From Casuarius casuarius (lineage: Eukaryota > Chordata > Aves > Casuariiformes > Casuariidae): DNA of 64,000 nt. The stretch is from NCBI GenBank assembly GCA_003342895.1, contig PTFA01000271.1, positions 925,192-989,191 of the forward strand, written 5' to 3'. Of this stretch, positions 48,216-61,422 are shown piece by piece. The notes beneath the pieces were generated by a model that ran no database searches, had not been told where the DNA came from, and saw only the letters and a list, made by a program, of their open reading frames with translations. The position numbers were made by a program, and so were the translations under genes. The stretch's first letter is position 1. Each line of letters begins with the position of its first letter.

Positions 48216-51200
48216 TGTGTTATCCAGCAAAACAAATTTCTCTGGCTTAATGACTAAAGAAGGGCTAAGGTTTTCCACTGGAGAAAATAATCAGCAGCAC
48301 TGAACTCTGGAAATGGTTATCTTATCACTTAGGTGTCTTTAATCCAAAAAATGTCCTGAATGGGGGGAAAAAAGAGGAAAAAAAGCAATATTTATTTTTT
48401 CTTAAAAGCTCTGGGCATTCACACAGCTGTGAGTCACCTTAGAGCACTGATCAGTTTAGAAATCAGAGCGTTTCTTAACCCAGTCTGTCAGAACCACAAG
48501 TTGTTATGGGAACATACAGACCATGTCAGACAAGCTGGGATTTCAATTCTGAGCAAAGAGCTTATCCCGCAAATGGGCCAAAGTAACCAAAAGGCTTGTG
48601 TTTATCACACTCATGTGGCACAACATGGTCCAAGTCCCACTTCACTGACTCATGGAGTTGTATATTCAGAGTGAACCATCCCTATAAGGAGGGCTGGAGC
48701 TTGTTTTGGAAGGACCCGGTAAGGTGCAGATTTTCCAGGCATTGCCAGGGCCCCGGCACCCCTCCCCACACTGCCCATGGGGTGCCTGTTCCCTGTATCG
48801 TGGATATTTCCATGCCCCCAGCCCACATGTCAGGCTCACGGGGGCTGTGTCTCTGCCTGGACTACTCAGGGAAGGCTCTAACCTTGGAATGAAAGGCTGA
48901 GATTCAAACCTTGGCTCTGAAACATTTAGCAGCACTCAAACCCATGGTGTGTCTCACATGCCACTGGGCTGTGGAGGGCTTTCTCCGCTCTCTTATTCTG
49001 AAAAGCCTGGGCTCTGTTCTCCTCTGGAAGAGAGACATTTTTGTGGCTGCAGTGGCAGATTTTCTGCCCCTGCTCAGTAAAGCACACACAATTTGGAGAG
49101 GTACCTGGATGCATTCCTTTCCTTTTCTCCCCCTTTTTTTTTCCCAAGCAAAGCAGCTCGTTGCTCCACTGCAGTATGGCAACCCCACGGTGTAACTCAC
49201 GTTAAACTAGGAACTCAAGAAACCACAGCCTTGGCCTCAGACCATGCCGTCAGGGAATGCATCAGTGCATTTGAAACCTGTCCCTGAGCCCAGAGAGCAG
49301 GAATCCTTTCCAAGTCAAGGAAGCTCTGTCCTTCCCTTTGGCGGGCATTTAGGCAGGACAATGTAGAAAGCTTGTGGGGACAGGACTACTGCTGCACCCT
49401 TTCTCTTTGCAGTATGCTATGCCTTGTCTTCCCTTCCTCCAAAAGGAAATTTTCCCTTTGAAAAGGAGTTGAGAAGAGGGAAGAAGGAATAGGAGCCAAC
49501 CATGTAGGAACCAAACCTCTTCCACAGCGTGAAGATGATTAGCTTACCTCTGTCGCAATGGAAAGTGACACATGGTCACCTTCATGATGGGTTGGGATGG
49601 TCCCACAAGAAACTGGGAATCTTGGGCTAGGTATAGAAACATCTCAGCATGTATATGCTGTTTTTTCATGAGACATCAGGGACTCTTCGTAGAAGTCATG
49701 CAGGAAACAGCCCCTTGAGCTTCTTACTCAGAGAATTTCATGTTTTCCTTATGTGGAAAGAGGTGATGCAAGAGGCCCCTTCCACTATCAAGTCCTTATA
49801 ACTGTCCCCAGACAGAGTGGGTGTTTTCCCTGTACTGTGTTTTCCCTTTTTATTGTGTTATTTCATCACTTTAATATCCCTTGTTGTATTTCTTCAGTTC
49901 AGAGCTACAGAAAGTAACTTCAGCTGTAGCTATCCTGCAGCCAAACTGATCTGCTCCACTTAAGACGTAGTATTCTGTAGCTGACCTTATAGTGACTTCA
50001 CTTGGTGCCTCACAGTAAACTATAGATACTGATGTTGTAAAAAAGGTTTTGTGAGAGGTATAAATAAAAACACAATGAGATCACATATTCCGAACTATAA
50101 CTGAACGCAGACTCTTGGAAGAAAATCGACTCAAAGTCCTGGAAAAAGCTGTCAAGTACAGAACACTTCATAAATTTTTCCACAACCCCAAATGTACTGT
50201 GCCTCAAACAGGCTTCTTTTAGAAAGTGGTGCTGCAAGCCCTCTTCCCCATCATGCCTGGATGTTAGTTAGAAGGTTACTTGTAATCCACTCAGGATGGG
50301 GATGGGGTATGTTATCTTGAGCCCTCTGTGGTCATAATGTCCTGAGATGTCTGTCCTCAAGTTCAGTCCGGGACCTCCATGGGAACCATCAGTGCAAGAC
50401 CATCGGGAAGGAGCCAAGTTAAGTGCCTTTTCCGCAAAATGGGCCTGATGGCTTCAATCTTGTTCCATGCAGCAGCTCCCCATGCCCAGGAAATCAAATG
50501 ACCAGCATAGCTACTTGCTGGCAGTCCAACTCGAAAAGTAAGAGTGGATCACATGGTTGGGTCTACCCAGTCCAGCCTTGATACTGAGTAACGGAGAGGC
50601 ATATTGGCAAAAGTAATCTGTGTTATAAACTGTGCTGAACTTCTGCCTGCCTGGCCTCAAGTGCCACCAAAGGATCTGAGATATATATACACACCTACCA
50701 ACTAGCTTAATTTTTTCTGTCTTTTTTCTATACTTTTAGACCAGCCGGAGCATGGACAGTCCAAGCAGGACTCCTAACAGTTTATTATCCTTGTTCTGGA
50801 GCCATCATCCTTCAGCATTTCTTTGGAGAAGATTACCCATCCTGGCAGATGCACCTGCTTGTAGTCAGAATAGCCAACATCTGCTATGCAAATACTCCAG
50901 TGGCAGTTAACCCAGCTATACAAGATAGAATAGCAATGACTATTATAGCACGGCCACAGGGATCTCAAGGCACTTTACCTCCCATCTCACCACTGAAACA
51001 TCACAGTGTTTTATCAGTGTCTGGCAATGTTATACAAAAGCTTGGAGCAAGGAATCAAAAAGAATTATGACTTTAATTAAAAACCACCATAATCATTTAA
51101 CTAGGCATAATGATGCTATCCAACCTTGAATTTGCCCAGCACTCAGACCCTTGCTATTTCACATGAACAAAAATGGTCAGAAGTTGTTTTATGTTTCAGA

Positions 51201-54200
51201 GGGAAAATGGCATGTCCAACCCTTCAGCCCCTCTAATTCCACACCTAGGCCTTGGTCCAGCACGAAAGTTTGGCACCTCCCATCATGCTGTAGCTGGACA
51301 CTGGGCCACCCTAGTGCAGTCCAAGCCAGAAGAGGTGCTCCCGGCTCTGCATGCTGCACAGGGTAATGGAGCACTGAGGCATGGGACTCGTGTTAAGAGG
51401 AATCCCCCTCTGCTAGCCCAGAGGAAATTGCCTAAGGAACTGCATAAGTGACCCCTCTCTGGGACTCAGGCACCTCTCTGCACTTTGGATTTAGAGCCAC
51501 AAGCCTTTGTCTCCCTGCATCTGCCTTTTTTTTTTTACTCCCAAATGAAGGTGGAGTAGTGCTGTCCTATGCCCCTTGGCATTTTGTTTAGCTTTGTTTC
51601 CCATGATGTAAAGGACTGAGGCTCAAATCCCTTCTCAGTCTGCACTGGACCAGGATTTTGCTGCATGGTGGATTATTGCATTAGACACCAACCTGTTTTA
51701 TACTGCATTTTTTCTCTCTCTTTCCAGCTGTTGCTCTTTCATTATTCACTGAAGCAGGGACTGGATGCTGTGACAGCAAGGTTTGTGCTGCAGTCATGGG
51801 GAGTCCCTCTCAGACCGGTAAACAGTTGTTTATACTGAAAATATTCAATACAGGTTTCTGCTCAGGGTCAGAGGAGGAGAATACAGTGGCTGTATGGGGC
51901 CTCCACTACAACGTCTACTCATGCTGGTTTAACGAGGCTTAGCCACACTCTTCAAGGCTTTGTCTCAGCAAGGGGCAGCAATAAGGGAACATCTGGCTTG
52001 GGAGGCCTGCCAGCACTCAGGCATGACGTAGGGCTCCATCCTGCCATGGGTCAGGCCCTGGTGACTGCTGCTGCGTTGCCCCTATGGGCACCATATGCTC
52101 CCAGCACAGGTTGGGAGCCCACCTGTACTTACAGCTGGGAGCACTTCCCTTCGGATGACGTTTTCGTGTGTCTCTGTCAAACCCTTTGAGCTAAAGGTTT
52201 CCATGTGGGCTGTCTGCCTCAGGCATTTCTATATTTTTGGAACATTTCAGCTATAATTGTCCTATTCTCTGTAGCCAGGATTGGGGAAACATATGTAGTT
52301 TTGAGCATTCTTGTCTCTGGTTTGTTGAGAAAATGAAGTGCTGCCCAAGCCAGGCGGTTTGGCAGGACGTGCCCACCTTGAGTGGGAGGTGTGTTCCTTT
52401 CCGCAAGTTCGGATGAGTTACAGATGTCTGAAAGTCTTCCGGTAGCACTTGGACAGGAGGGTGATGATGCCCGTGAATGCTGAGCGCTCACCGATGCTGC
52501 TGATGTTAATGGAAATTCTGTCCTGGATAGGCTAAATGTTCCATACCCTGAAAAATCAGTGTATTGCTGTCTCAGAAGGCCTACCAACATCAGTTGCTAC
52601 ATTTCACCTTCCTTTTCGTATGAATTAATTTGATACAGCTAAAAGGGAGGTAATAGTATTTCCTCATTGTGCAAAGAAATTAATGAATGGTAAGGCAGCA
52701 TTTAGAGACAGCACAAAAACCGTCAGGGAAAAGCTTATGGTAAAGTTCTGTCCTCAGAGAAATATTTAAATACTTGCATTGAATAAGTCCTGAAGCTCCA
52801 TGGTGAAGGATAAGGAGACTACAAAACACCAAATTATTTCATACAATGTGAGCATCTCTTCTGGGGTCTGAGTGATGCAGTGATGTTGACAGGGACAGAG
52901 GCAGATGGAGTAAATAATGGACAATATATCCTAGGGGCCTTCCATAGTGTATTCACCCCACAGGTACATCAGGAAGCAAAACAAAGCAGCCTTAACTCTG
53001 ATATCCCCTAATTTCAGGATGCTTAGCAGTCCAACTGTAATATTCTCATAATATATTCCTTTTTTATTTAGTGAATATATACATCCAAAACTTCTTGCTC
53101 ACATCTGCAGAAAGCATGTGTTTGGGGATATAAAAACCCATTACTTTTCCAGTACCATATTCATCCTAAAAATCCACTTGTGCGTGCGCCTGCACAACGT
53201 GACTCCTCTCCAGTATTCTGCAGTCGGCTGTGGCCTGGCCCGGCTCTGCCTCCCGGGCCGTTGGCATGTGTAGTGTTGCAAAGGGGGTGCTCCAGTCTCT
53301 TTTCAAAAATGAGCAACCCGTAGTGCAGAGGGACCGAGGTGAGAGAAGACAGTGGGAAGCTGGGACCTCTCCTCCGTCACCCGGGACTGAGGAGGCAATG
53401 CAATGGGATGGGGGAGATTTCCACTGGTTGTTTTTCATTATGAACCCCTGGCTCAGGTTTGCAAACATTACATCCACCCTGATCCTTCTCCAAATGTAGA
53501 CCGAGTTTTGAGTAAATTAACGTGATGCTCCCAGTGAGCCTGGGATGATTTATAGGTTAGCATGGAAATCATGCAAAACCTAATTTTTTTGGCACAAATT
53601 CAGGCAATATCACATCTATTGGCTTCCAATTAGAAACAGCATTTAGCACATAGGTAGCACCTGAAGTGTTCAAAGTACTGCATAAACATTACCAGAGTCT
53701 TGGGAACAAGGCTCCAGGAGGCTTGAGCGGGGATTTGGCCTGGATCTGTGCTCTCCATCTGCAGGCTCAGATGTATGTAGCAAATATTTCCCTCAGACTT
53801 TGCCAGTGTAACCATGATCTTTCTCTTCGGCACTACTGTCAGACTGTCTAATACCAGCAGGTGTGACACTGAGAGCGGCAGCCTTCACGCAGCAGCTGCT
53901 AACTCTCGTCGGGCTGAGTGCAATGGCTTTATTTGTCCTTAGGGAGTTTGGAAAATCTTTGTTCTATTTTGTGGTAGAGCCTGATAAAACCCTACGGAAA
54001 GCCGATTGTTTAAGACTTGGCATATGATGGCTATACTAGATCTCTTCCTAAAAATAGAAGACCTGACTTTGCTTTCAACCGTTTAATGTCCCTGCTATGT
54101 ATATTGAAACAGCACCCAGAGGCCAGTCCCTACACTACACACTCAGCCAAAATACCTGCTGCAACAGCTGGCAGTAGTCCTGAGAAGCCAGACTAGACCA

Positions 54201-54330
54201 CAAACACAAGAAAATGGGCACTGATCAATATGATGAACAATCCAGATGAATGCTGCTGATCTCTTTTTCAACATAACAACAATTTGTTTTGTAGCTTTCT
54301 CTCTCTGTGTGTAGCTACGTTCTGTGGTTC
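48216..54330. other. Intergenic, no gene seen
   Basis: No recognised gene. Weak repeat-like strings occur near 50550-50600 (CTACCCAGTCCAGCCTTGAT, possibly CR1-related) and 51610-51650. AT repeats lie near 50680. Reading frames are short and unrecognised. Confidence 0.5.
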
Positions 54331-54450
54331 AGCTGTGAGCTCCTGAGAGCAGGGAGCTGGCTTTTCATATTCTGCATTTATACAGCACTTTGCACAACCA
54401 GAACCGCGTCTATGCCTGGAGTCCTGAGCGCTCCTATAATGCACATTATA
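54331..54450 (+). repeat. L2/MIR-type amniote repeat tail
   Basis: GTGAGCTCCTGAGAGCAGGG, CTGCATTTATACAGCACTTT, GCACAACCAGAACC and CCTGAGCGCTCCTATAATGC match, in order, a widespread amniote tail: GTAAGCTCCTTGGGGCAGGGACTG, TGTTTGTACAGCGCCTAGCACAATGGGG, then GGGCTCCTAGGCGCTACCGTAATAC. The match runs for over 100 bp, the clearest old repeat in the window. Confidence 0.7.
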
Positions 54451-57400
54451 AAAATTCCTATGTATTAATAGGTTATGTTGCTTCCTGGTCTCAAGGCGAG
54501 GTGCATGATTAACCTATACATCTAAAGCTTGGATCAGCTCCATAGCTGGTGTATAACAAGTCAGCTGCCAGGCTCTTGTCCCGTGCTAGCAGGATTACTA
54601 TATTTAACCTGACAGTCACTGAAACATTTTGTCTGGCTTGAGGTTTCTGTCTGAATTTTCTTGCAAGCACCTGCCACTGTGAGAGATCATTTGTTAGTGT
54701 GCAGGCTCCAGTTGTACATTAACAACTCTCAGCTCTGCAGGGGTAAGTGGCAGCTCCAGGGACCCAATCTCAGCTCTGTACTTCACTGACCTCGCAGACT
54801 GTGCCGGAAATCAGGAGAAACCTCTTTGAAATAAATAGGCAACACTGATATAAGATAAAAACCAGGCACAAAACATGTTTAGGAGAGGGACCTCATAATC
54901 TTTTCTCCCCTAGCTGTTTGGATAGAGAATAATAGACAGCTAATAAACATAGACAGAGGTGTGGGTGTAAAAGAGGGCCGGCTGTATTCATGGACTCCTA
55001 TCCAGGCAGTTACTCTTTGATATGAGGAGAGGCAGCATCTTAGTTCCTAAGTTCTAAGTTTATTGCCTCAGTGTCAGACTGCTGAGTGTCACTGAATTGT
55101 TTTGATCTCTAGTTTTGCTGTGCTAAGTGCAGAAGAAGTCTCAGTGGCCAAATTACTGCTAAGAGAGGAAGCTCTCCTGGGACTAGTAGCTGATTTCCCT
55201 TGTATTTGGGGTTACCTCTGCCCACTTCTGTGCTGCTCCCCACACTGCATTCAGGGCAGAAGGAACTCAGCATTGACATAGCTTTTAAGCTGGCCTCATG
55301 GAAACCTCAGGTGATATCTTTCTTCAGCACAAAAGCTTGCTCTATTCACTCAGAAATGCTCCTTCTGTGCACAAAGGGGGGGCGGTGAAGGGAAGACTGA
55401 CTTGCCGTGTTGTTTTGTTATGAAAAAGTGGGCACTTAGTTAAAGAAAAAAAGGTCCCATTTTCTCCTGGCCAAGCTTCATTGGGGAAACTCCAATAAAA
55501 TTAGTGATGTTTGGCCCAAAAGCCATGAGCATGTTGGCATAAGTATAAAACAAAGCATCCAAATGCTCACAGATGATTTATGAGAATTCCTACCCTTTTA
55601 CTCCCATTTCCTCTTGCTGCCCGAACTCCACATCATCCTCCCATCTGAGAGCTGAAGTTAGCCTCCTTTTTCCTAAACTCTAAATTTTGGGAAGATGTCT
55701 GACTGAGCAGCCATTCTCCACAGATGCCCATGGGGATGGGTTCAAATATCTAAGGGTTTCTCTTAAAATAAACATGCTCTCACCCATAAACTCTGGAAAA
55801 CTAAATACCTCCCTTGAGCTCCTTTAACAGGCAACACTTCCCCTTGTGGAAGCATTAAGTCTGTGTGTAAAACAAAGGCAACTCTATTATGGGGGAAATG
55901 AGTACAACATTAATTTGGGAAACTCTAGCACCAACAAATGAACTGTGTGCTTGAGTAAAATATCTCCCCCACTATAAAGAGGGCAGTATTATTTTGCCTC
56001 AGATTCTCTACTTGTTTGTTCAACAGATGAATGTCTTCTGACACCTCACACCATCTCTTCCTTTCAGTCTGATGGCTCCTGCTCAACTTGTTTCAGATCC
56101 GAAGTATGCTCTTAGGTAGGTCCATCTGCAGCCCCTAGAGCACTGGGAGACCCCTGGGCCTCTGCAAAGCCCTGCAGAGACCTGTCACAATACGAGGGAG
56201 GAAGAGATTCAGAGACCTTTAGTGTTCCTGTTAACCTGACCATCATGAGCTTGAAAATTGGTGCAGCCTCCTATTTCAGCTGGGACATTTGGCCCGTGGC
56301 AGCACTGACTGAGGTGTTTTTGCTGGGGGACTGTGCTCAGAACAGGTGTCATCACACCCATGTAGCCTCAGGTAGGAAATGTGCCATACTGGCAGCAGGG
56401 GCCAAAGATGGTGGCAGGTTTTAAACTGTTGGAAGTTTGATGGTGGTGCATCAGGACCACAGACCTGGGGAAATGCCCTTGCTAACTGCCAGCTGGTTCC
56501 ATGCTGATGTTGACAGCAACCCCCAGCACCATCACACCACATCCTCTCCTTGCAGCTGGACTGGGCTGTCTCCTCTCCTCATGCTGCTGGCTCTAGCTGC
56601 TGCGCTGCCCATAGCCAGTCCACTCTGGTCGAGATGCTGACCCTTGCATCTCCTGGGATACTGCTCTGTGGGGAGAGGGAGATTGAAGGAATTGTTGTGG
56701 CACTGCCTCTCAGTCTGCCCTGTTCCAATGCAGGGCCCTGTTCAGCAAACTGCTCTCGTGGAGAGTCAGAAAAACTCCCCTGAAGCCCTGTTCAGCAGTC
56801 AAGCTCTAGCCCATGCAGCATGAGCTGTTCTGGTCAGATGGCTGGTGCAGAGGGAGAAGAATTTCCCAGGGATGACTCACAAATTCCTGGTGATGGAAGC
56901 GCTGAGGTTTGCTTGAGATGAGGTCATGAAGAATGCTTCTTTCATGAAGGACGACTGCTACAGAAGGGGTTTTGCTCTTGACTTAGTCTCTGTTCCACTC
57001 GTGTAGGAAAGGCACCAGCAATGCCACCCCTGCAGAGCCCAGCACAGGTACATGCGTTTCTCCAAGGGCTAAGCAAACACAAGAAACTCTGCCAGCCTCT
57101 TCTTTGCCACCTCTTTTGACAGGATTAATATCTGCAAACTGGTCTGGAAGCAAAAGTATCAGCAATTTCTTGTGATTTAGTCAGCTCTAACAACCAGCAC
57201 TGCAGCATGCTTACAGACAGAGATGGAAGAGAAAAGGAAAAGTAGGAAATACTGCAGACAGCACTAACATCAGACTTGCTTTTATTTTAGTTTTCCAGAT
57301 TTAATTGTGTTCAATGGTTAAAAAGACACATTCATTTTTGTTATCTGCCAGCATATTGGACTGCCCTGTTCTTAAGTTGTTTTGATTTCTAGGTATTTGT

Positions 57401-59679
57401 TAGTTTAATAAGGTTTTGTAAACACAAAAGCAATTTTTAAGCAGTTTAAGCAATTATTGCCCACCCATTTGAAAGATAACGGGAAGCTGTAGCCTTGCCA
57501 AGTGTTTTTATGCTTCAATAAAACAACAAGCAATTTACACAAGGCAATAAAATGGTACCCTTTGTCCCCAGTGAAGAAATACAAAGCAACATTTGAAATG
57601 ACGTCACGTTCAGAAAATAAATCCCCCCTCTCTCAATGCACTCCATAAAACTAACTAGGCTCAAAATCCCCCACATACCAAGTTCCCTCTTGACTACAGG
57701 GGCAAGAAGAGGTCTGAGACCAAAATGGGGTCAAAACCCTTCCTGTTCCCACATCCTACTTCCTCTTGGCAAAAAAAGGCTTCCGCTGGCTGTGCTGGGG
57801 GGGACGGTGGTGGTGGACATTGCAATGATTCCTGGGTTCAGGCACCTTTACATTTTGCTGATACACATCACTGCGCACCATCAGTGTTGCTATTGGTGCT
57901 GCATCGAAGACACCAACTGATGAGTAAAGATGCAGTTTTGCCTCTACAGACACCAGCCAAACTGAGGCCCTGAAGGGCAGGATGGCAAGAGGCATGATAG
58001 AAAATCACAGCCATACCGCCTTTGATTATAGCTGTAAGCCAGCAGAGAAATACACTCTCTGAAGCTGTTTGTGCAGCCCCTTTCAGAAACCATCAAACCC
58101 AGCATTTCAAAGAATGCGTTATTTCGAAAGCTTGTAGTAATTCGTAACAGCACTAGTCCTACTGGCACGAGGCACCCAGAGGTTAGCATCCAGCTGCAGT
58201 CAAGGACTCTCCGAGATGCATTTTAGGGCTGCGTCTCCACTTAACCAGTTGTTAATCCCCTGGAAATGCCTTACACCCTGCTTGGAAAGGCTCTGCTGCT
58301 CTTTGCTGCAGAGCGCCCGCCAGCCTCTTGAGCACCCGCTGCTCACGGCGACCCTCTTGGCTTATAATAACTGAGGCTGTTTAAAGAAATAAACACACAC
58401 CCTGGCAAATTGTAAAGCCAGGTTCACAGCAGTCTTTCCTGCCAAATGATAAGGTCAGAATCTCCTTAAACAGAAACACACGCTGGCACAATGATTAAGG
58501 CTTCCACATATCTCCTTTGCCATTGAAATCTTACTTCCTATGAGAAGCCTCACTCCTCCTTCAGCAAAGCATCCAGCCCATCTGAGCCATCCAGTTGTCA
58601 GTGTGTGACGGATTAACACAGCAAAAGGTCATGGAAGCTTTTAGGTTTCCTCTCTGGGTATGTACTTCAAAAAGCACCTTTGGCCTGGCACACTGAGAAA
58701 ACTTCACTCCCAGTCCTGAATGCTTGGCCAAAGGGCTGCTTGTGAGACCTGATAACTGTTCTCTAAAGAAATTACAGGGGTCAGATAAGTAACCACACTC
58801 TAATTTCTAACAGCTGAGATCCCCTATGCAAGGAGCAGATACAAAGCGGCTCTGTCTGTGGCTTAGTTATTTTTCACTAGAAGCTATATTACAGAAACTA
58901 GAAAATTACAGAAACAGAGTCCTTGCTACTGTACTCAGAGATATTCTCCTCCTGGCTACCCTCCTAAATCTTGTTTTGGACAAGTCCCAAAGGTAATGCC
59001 ATTTAGGAGAGAGTGAGTGAATGCACGCAGGCTTCTATTTTCAGTCATTACAGTAAGGCTGAGATCTGCTCCCCTGCTACATCCATCCTCAGCCAAAAAA
59101 GGCACTGGAGATACTGGTGAAGTTCTAGTGAATAGCTTGTTCTGGTGAAAACCCTGTCTGCTGAGGCTCTCTCCTTCAGCACTTGATCTCGCAAAGGGTT
59201 TCCCCCATGCCAGGTCTCAGGCAGCAGGGCCAGAATAGCTGGATTTTGTTTTTTCCATCCTGAGCGATTTCAGGCTGCTCACTTCTCATAGCTTTCCTAT
59301 CCCACCCAGGTGTGCAGCACCTGGTATATTGGGAATCAATTCCCCCTGAGGCTTTCTCCTGCTCTCCTAAGAGAAACAATCACTAATCAGAGCAACATCA
59401 GCTTTCACAGAGTGCTGTACAACAGCGAGCGCAGAGGCAATTTCCCTTCCCATTCTTCAGCAGTGTTTCTCTCCTGCAATTTTTCTAATTACAGGGGACA
59501 CTTAAATGAAATAGGATATTTGCTCCTCTCTACTTCATTATCACCATCTGGATTTGCTGCTATTGCCATATGCTCCCCAGCTGATGTTACCATCAGTCTC
59601 TGTAGTGCAGCGGCTGGCGTCGCTGGCACTTTGCATCACTGTGAAGGGAAGGAGAGGGTGGTACAGGGGAACTACAGCC
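54451..59679. other. Intergenic; possible conserved AT-rich element
   Basis: No gene recognised. From about 57280 to 57560 an AT-rich, non-repetitive stretch is dense in TAAT/ATTA and ATTG words (for example GCAATTATTGC), the look of a developmental enhancer. A few CpGs cluster at 58310-58355. Both are inferences from composition. Confidence 0.45.
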
Positions 59680-59830
59680 AGATTCTGCTCTCAGAGATTT
59701 CAGTGTTGATCTTGAGCAAACTGGAGTCACTTTGCATGCTTACACCACTGCTCCAACACTCATCTGTCCTGCAGTTTTGCTAACCAACTTTTCTGTAATT
59801 TATACCAGTGTGAAACCAGAGTAACTATGC
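59680..59830. repeat. Relic of the TTACACC-family amniote repeat
   Basis: CCAGATTCTGCTCTCAGAGA, CAAACTGGAGTCACTTTGC, TTACACCACTGCTCC and then TTTATACCAGTGTGAAACCA with GAGTAACT carry the family's typical blocks (GATTCTGATCTCAGTTACACCAGTGTAA...GGAGTAACTCC). Possibly two adjacent partial copies. Confidence 0.5.
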
Positions 59831-60223
59831 TGCTGCACGGGAATTAATTAGCTTTACTTCAGCTTTAACAGAGTCCAAAAATTGGCTACAGGGGAAGAAA
59901 AGAGAAAAGACAGTGAGGGAATATGTCATTGCTTGGATTGGCAGAATTGTTTCCAAACAGAAGGTTTTCCACTGGCCTGCAGCAGCTCTGCAAATACTCG
60001 GTGTTGTTTAGCCACCCCTTCCAGTTTCATTCCTCCGTTCACCCATGCCAGCCCTCTCAGACCTTCCTCTAACAGGAAGGGTGCTGGCTAGCACCCGCGC
60101 AGAGTCGAGCGTTCCCTGGTTCTTGATCCAGGTATGTGCTCTGAGAGTTGTCCTCATGTCACCAGTGAGATCCCTGAGCCGTGCTCAGCCCAGCAGCCAG
60201 CACAAAAGACGGGGCAAGAGGAT

Positions 60224-60255
60224 GAATGCATGAGAGGGGGAATGCATGAGAGGAA
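60224..60255. repeat. Short tandem duplication, 16-bp period
   Basis: GAATGCATGAGAGG occurs at 60224-60237 and again at 60240-60253. A minor local duplication. Confidence 0.8.
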
Positions 60256-60564
60256 GAATGACAGTGTATTCTCTTTCACACCCTATCTGGCCACAGATCC
60301 TCATTCTCCTGATTTCTTTTGGCTGAGTGTCTTGGTTGAGGTTGATCAAGGAGTGGGAAGGCTCTCCAAGGCTGGGTGCCAGGAGGTGCCCCCACTGCTG
60401 TGTGTCACTAAATTGGTACCAAACAGCCCTGAGTAGATGCTACGGGCCCACCTCCAGGTGAATCCAGGTCTGATCCATTGCACCTCCATGGCCCAACAAC
60501 ACTGAAATCTTTATTTTCCTCCTATTTGCCCCAGGACCACAGAGCTGGCTTCAGGCTCCTTCTC

Positions 60565-60602
60565 CAGGATTACACCCATGTAAGGAGAGAATAGGACCCA
60601 CA
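60565..60602. repeat. Short TTACACC-family scrap
   Basis: GGATTACACCCATGTAAGGA followed by GAGAATAGGACCC resembles TTTACACCCATGTAACTGAGAGCAGAATTTGGCCC. The fragment is short, so the call is weak. Confidence 0.35.
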
Positions 60603-61339
60603 GAGGTCTGCATATTACACAAAATGTTAAGAATGCAGGTTCTGCTCCCTTTCTCTGGGGTAATTTCATTTAAGATAGGGTTCTGCTGAGATGTCTTAGG
60701 TTGGTTTCTTTCCTTCCCACGTCTGGGTGGGCAGCCGTGTGCCAGCAACCTGTCTGCCTATTGGCTGTACTGAAGTGATTTTTATGTGTATAGAATTAGC
60801 AGAGCATTTTAGGATCCTTTAGGATGAAAACTACTGCCATATAAACCTAGCATCTTGCAGTAAAAATGATTCTGCCAAATGCACTCTGCAGTTTATTTAG
60901 TTTCAGCCACCTCTGGGCCTGTCTCTCTACACATGCACAGTATGTCCATGATCTGTCTCAGCATCACTTCACCCTTGTGAAGGTTTTTCCTTTTAACCAG
61001 AGTCAGAGCAGATCAGGGAGCAGGTACGGGGCTACACAGAGTTATACTTTTTAACTGCACACCATTTCCTCCAGTTTCTCTTGTGTTGCAAATGATCTGC
61101 CTGTTGATTTACTCCTCTTGGTTAGATTTGTCAGAATTGCATTAATGTACAAGAAAGATGAACTGTGAAATGGAAGCTACAGGAAACCTGATACTTGCAA
61201 AAGAAATGAGCTCAACATTTTTTATAGCCTCTCGTCTCCCCCCCTTTTCACTGAATCATAAAAAATAAAATTGGGCAAGACTGGCAACACGACAGCCTCT
61301 CCCCTCCCACTCTTTTGGCAGCATGAGCAGGGGCTTCCT
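60603..61339. other. Intergenic, no gene seen
   Basis: Unremarkable mixed sequence with short frames. AAAAAATAAAATTGGG near 61259-61274 is TATA-like and lies about 80 bp before a CpG cluster. Confidence 0.5.
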
Positions 61340-61422
61340 CGCACCGCCGGTATTTGCCGCGCTCCCGCTGAGGGCCGCTCTGGGCTGGGCGATGGCAGCG
61401 CTCCCGGTTATCACTGCTGGCG
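61340..61422. promoter_or_regulatory. Isolated CpG cluster
   Basis: Eleven CpGs in 83 bp, surrounded by CpG-poor DNA on both sides. A + strand ATG at 61323 opens a 79-codon hydrophobic frame through the cluster; no known protein was recognised. It could be a small unmethylated regulatory element or a cryptic promoter. Confidence 0.4.
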
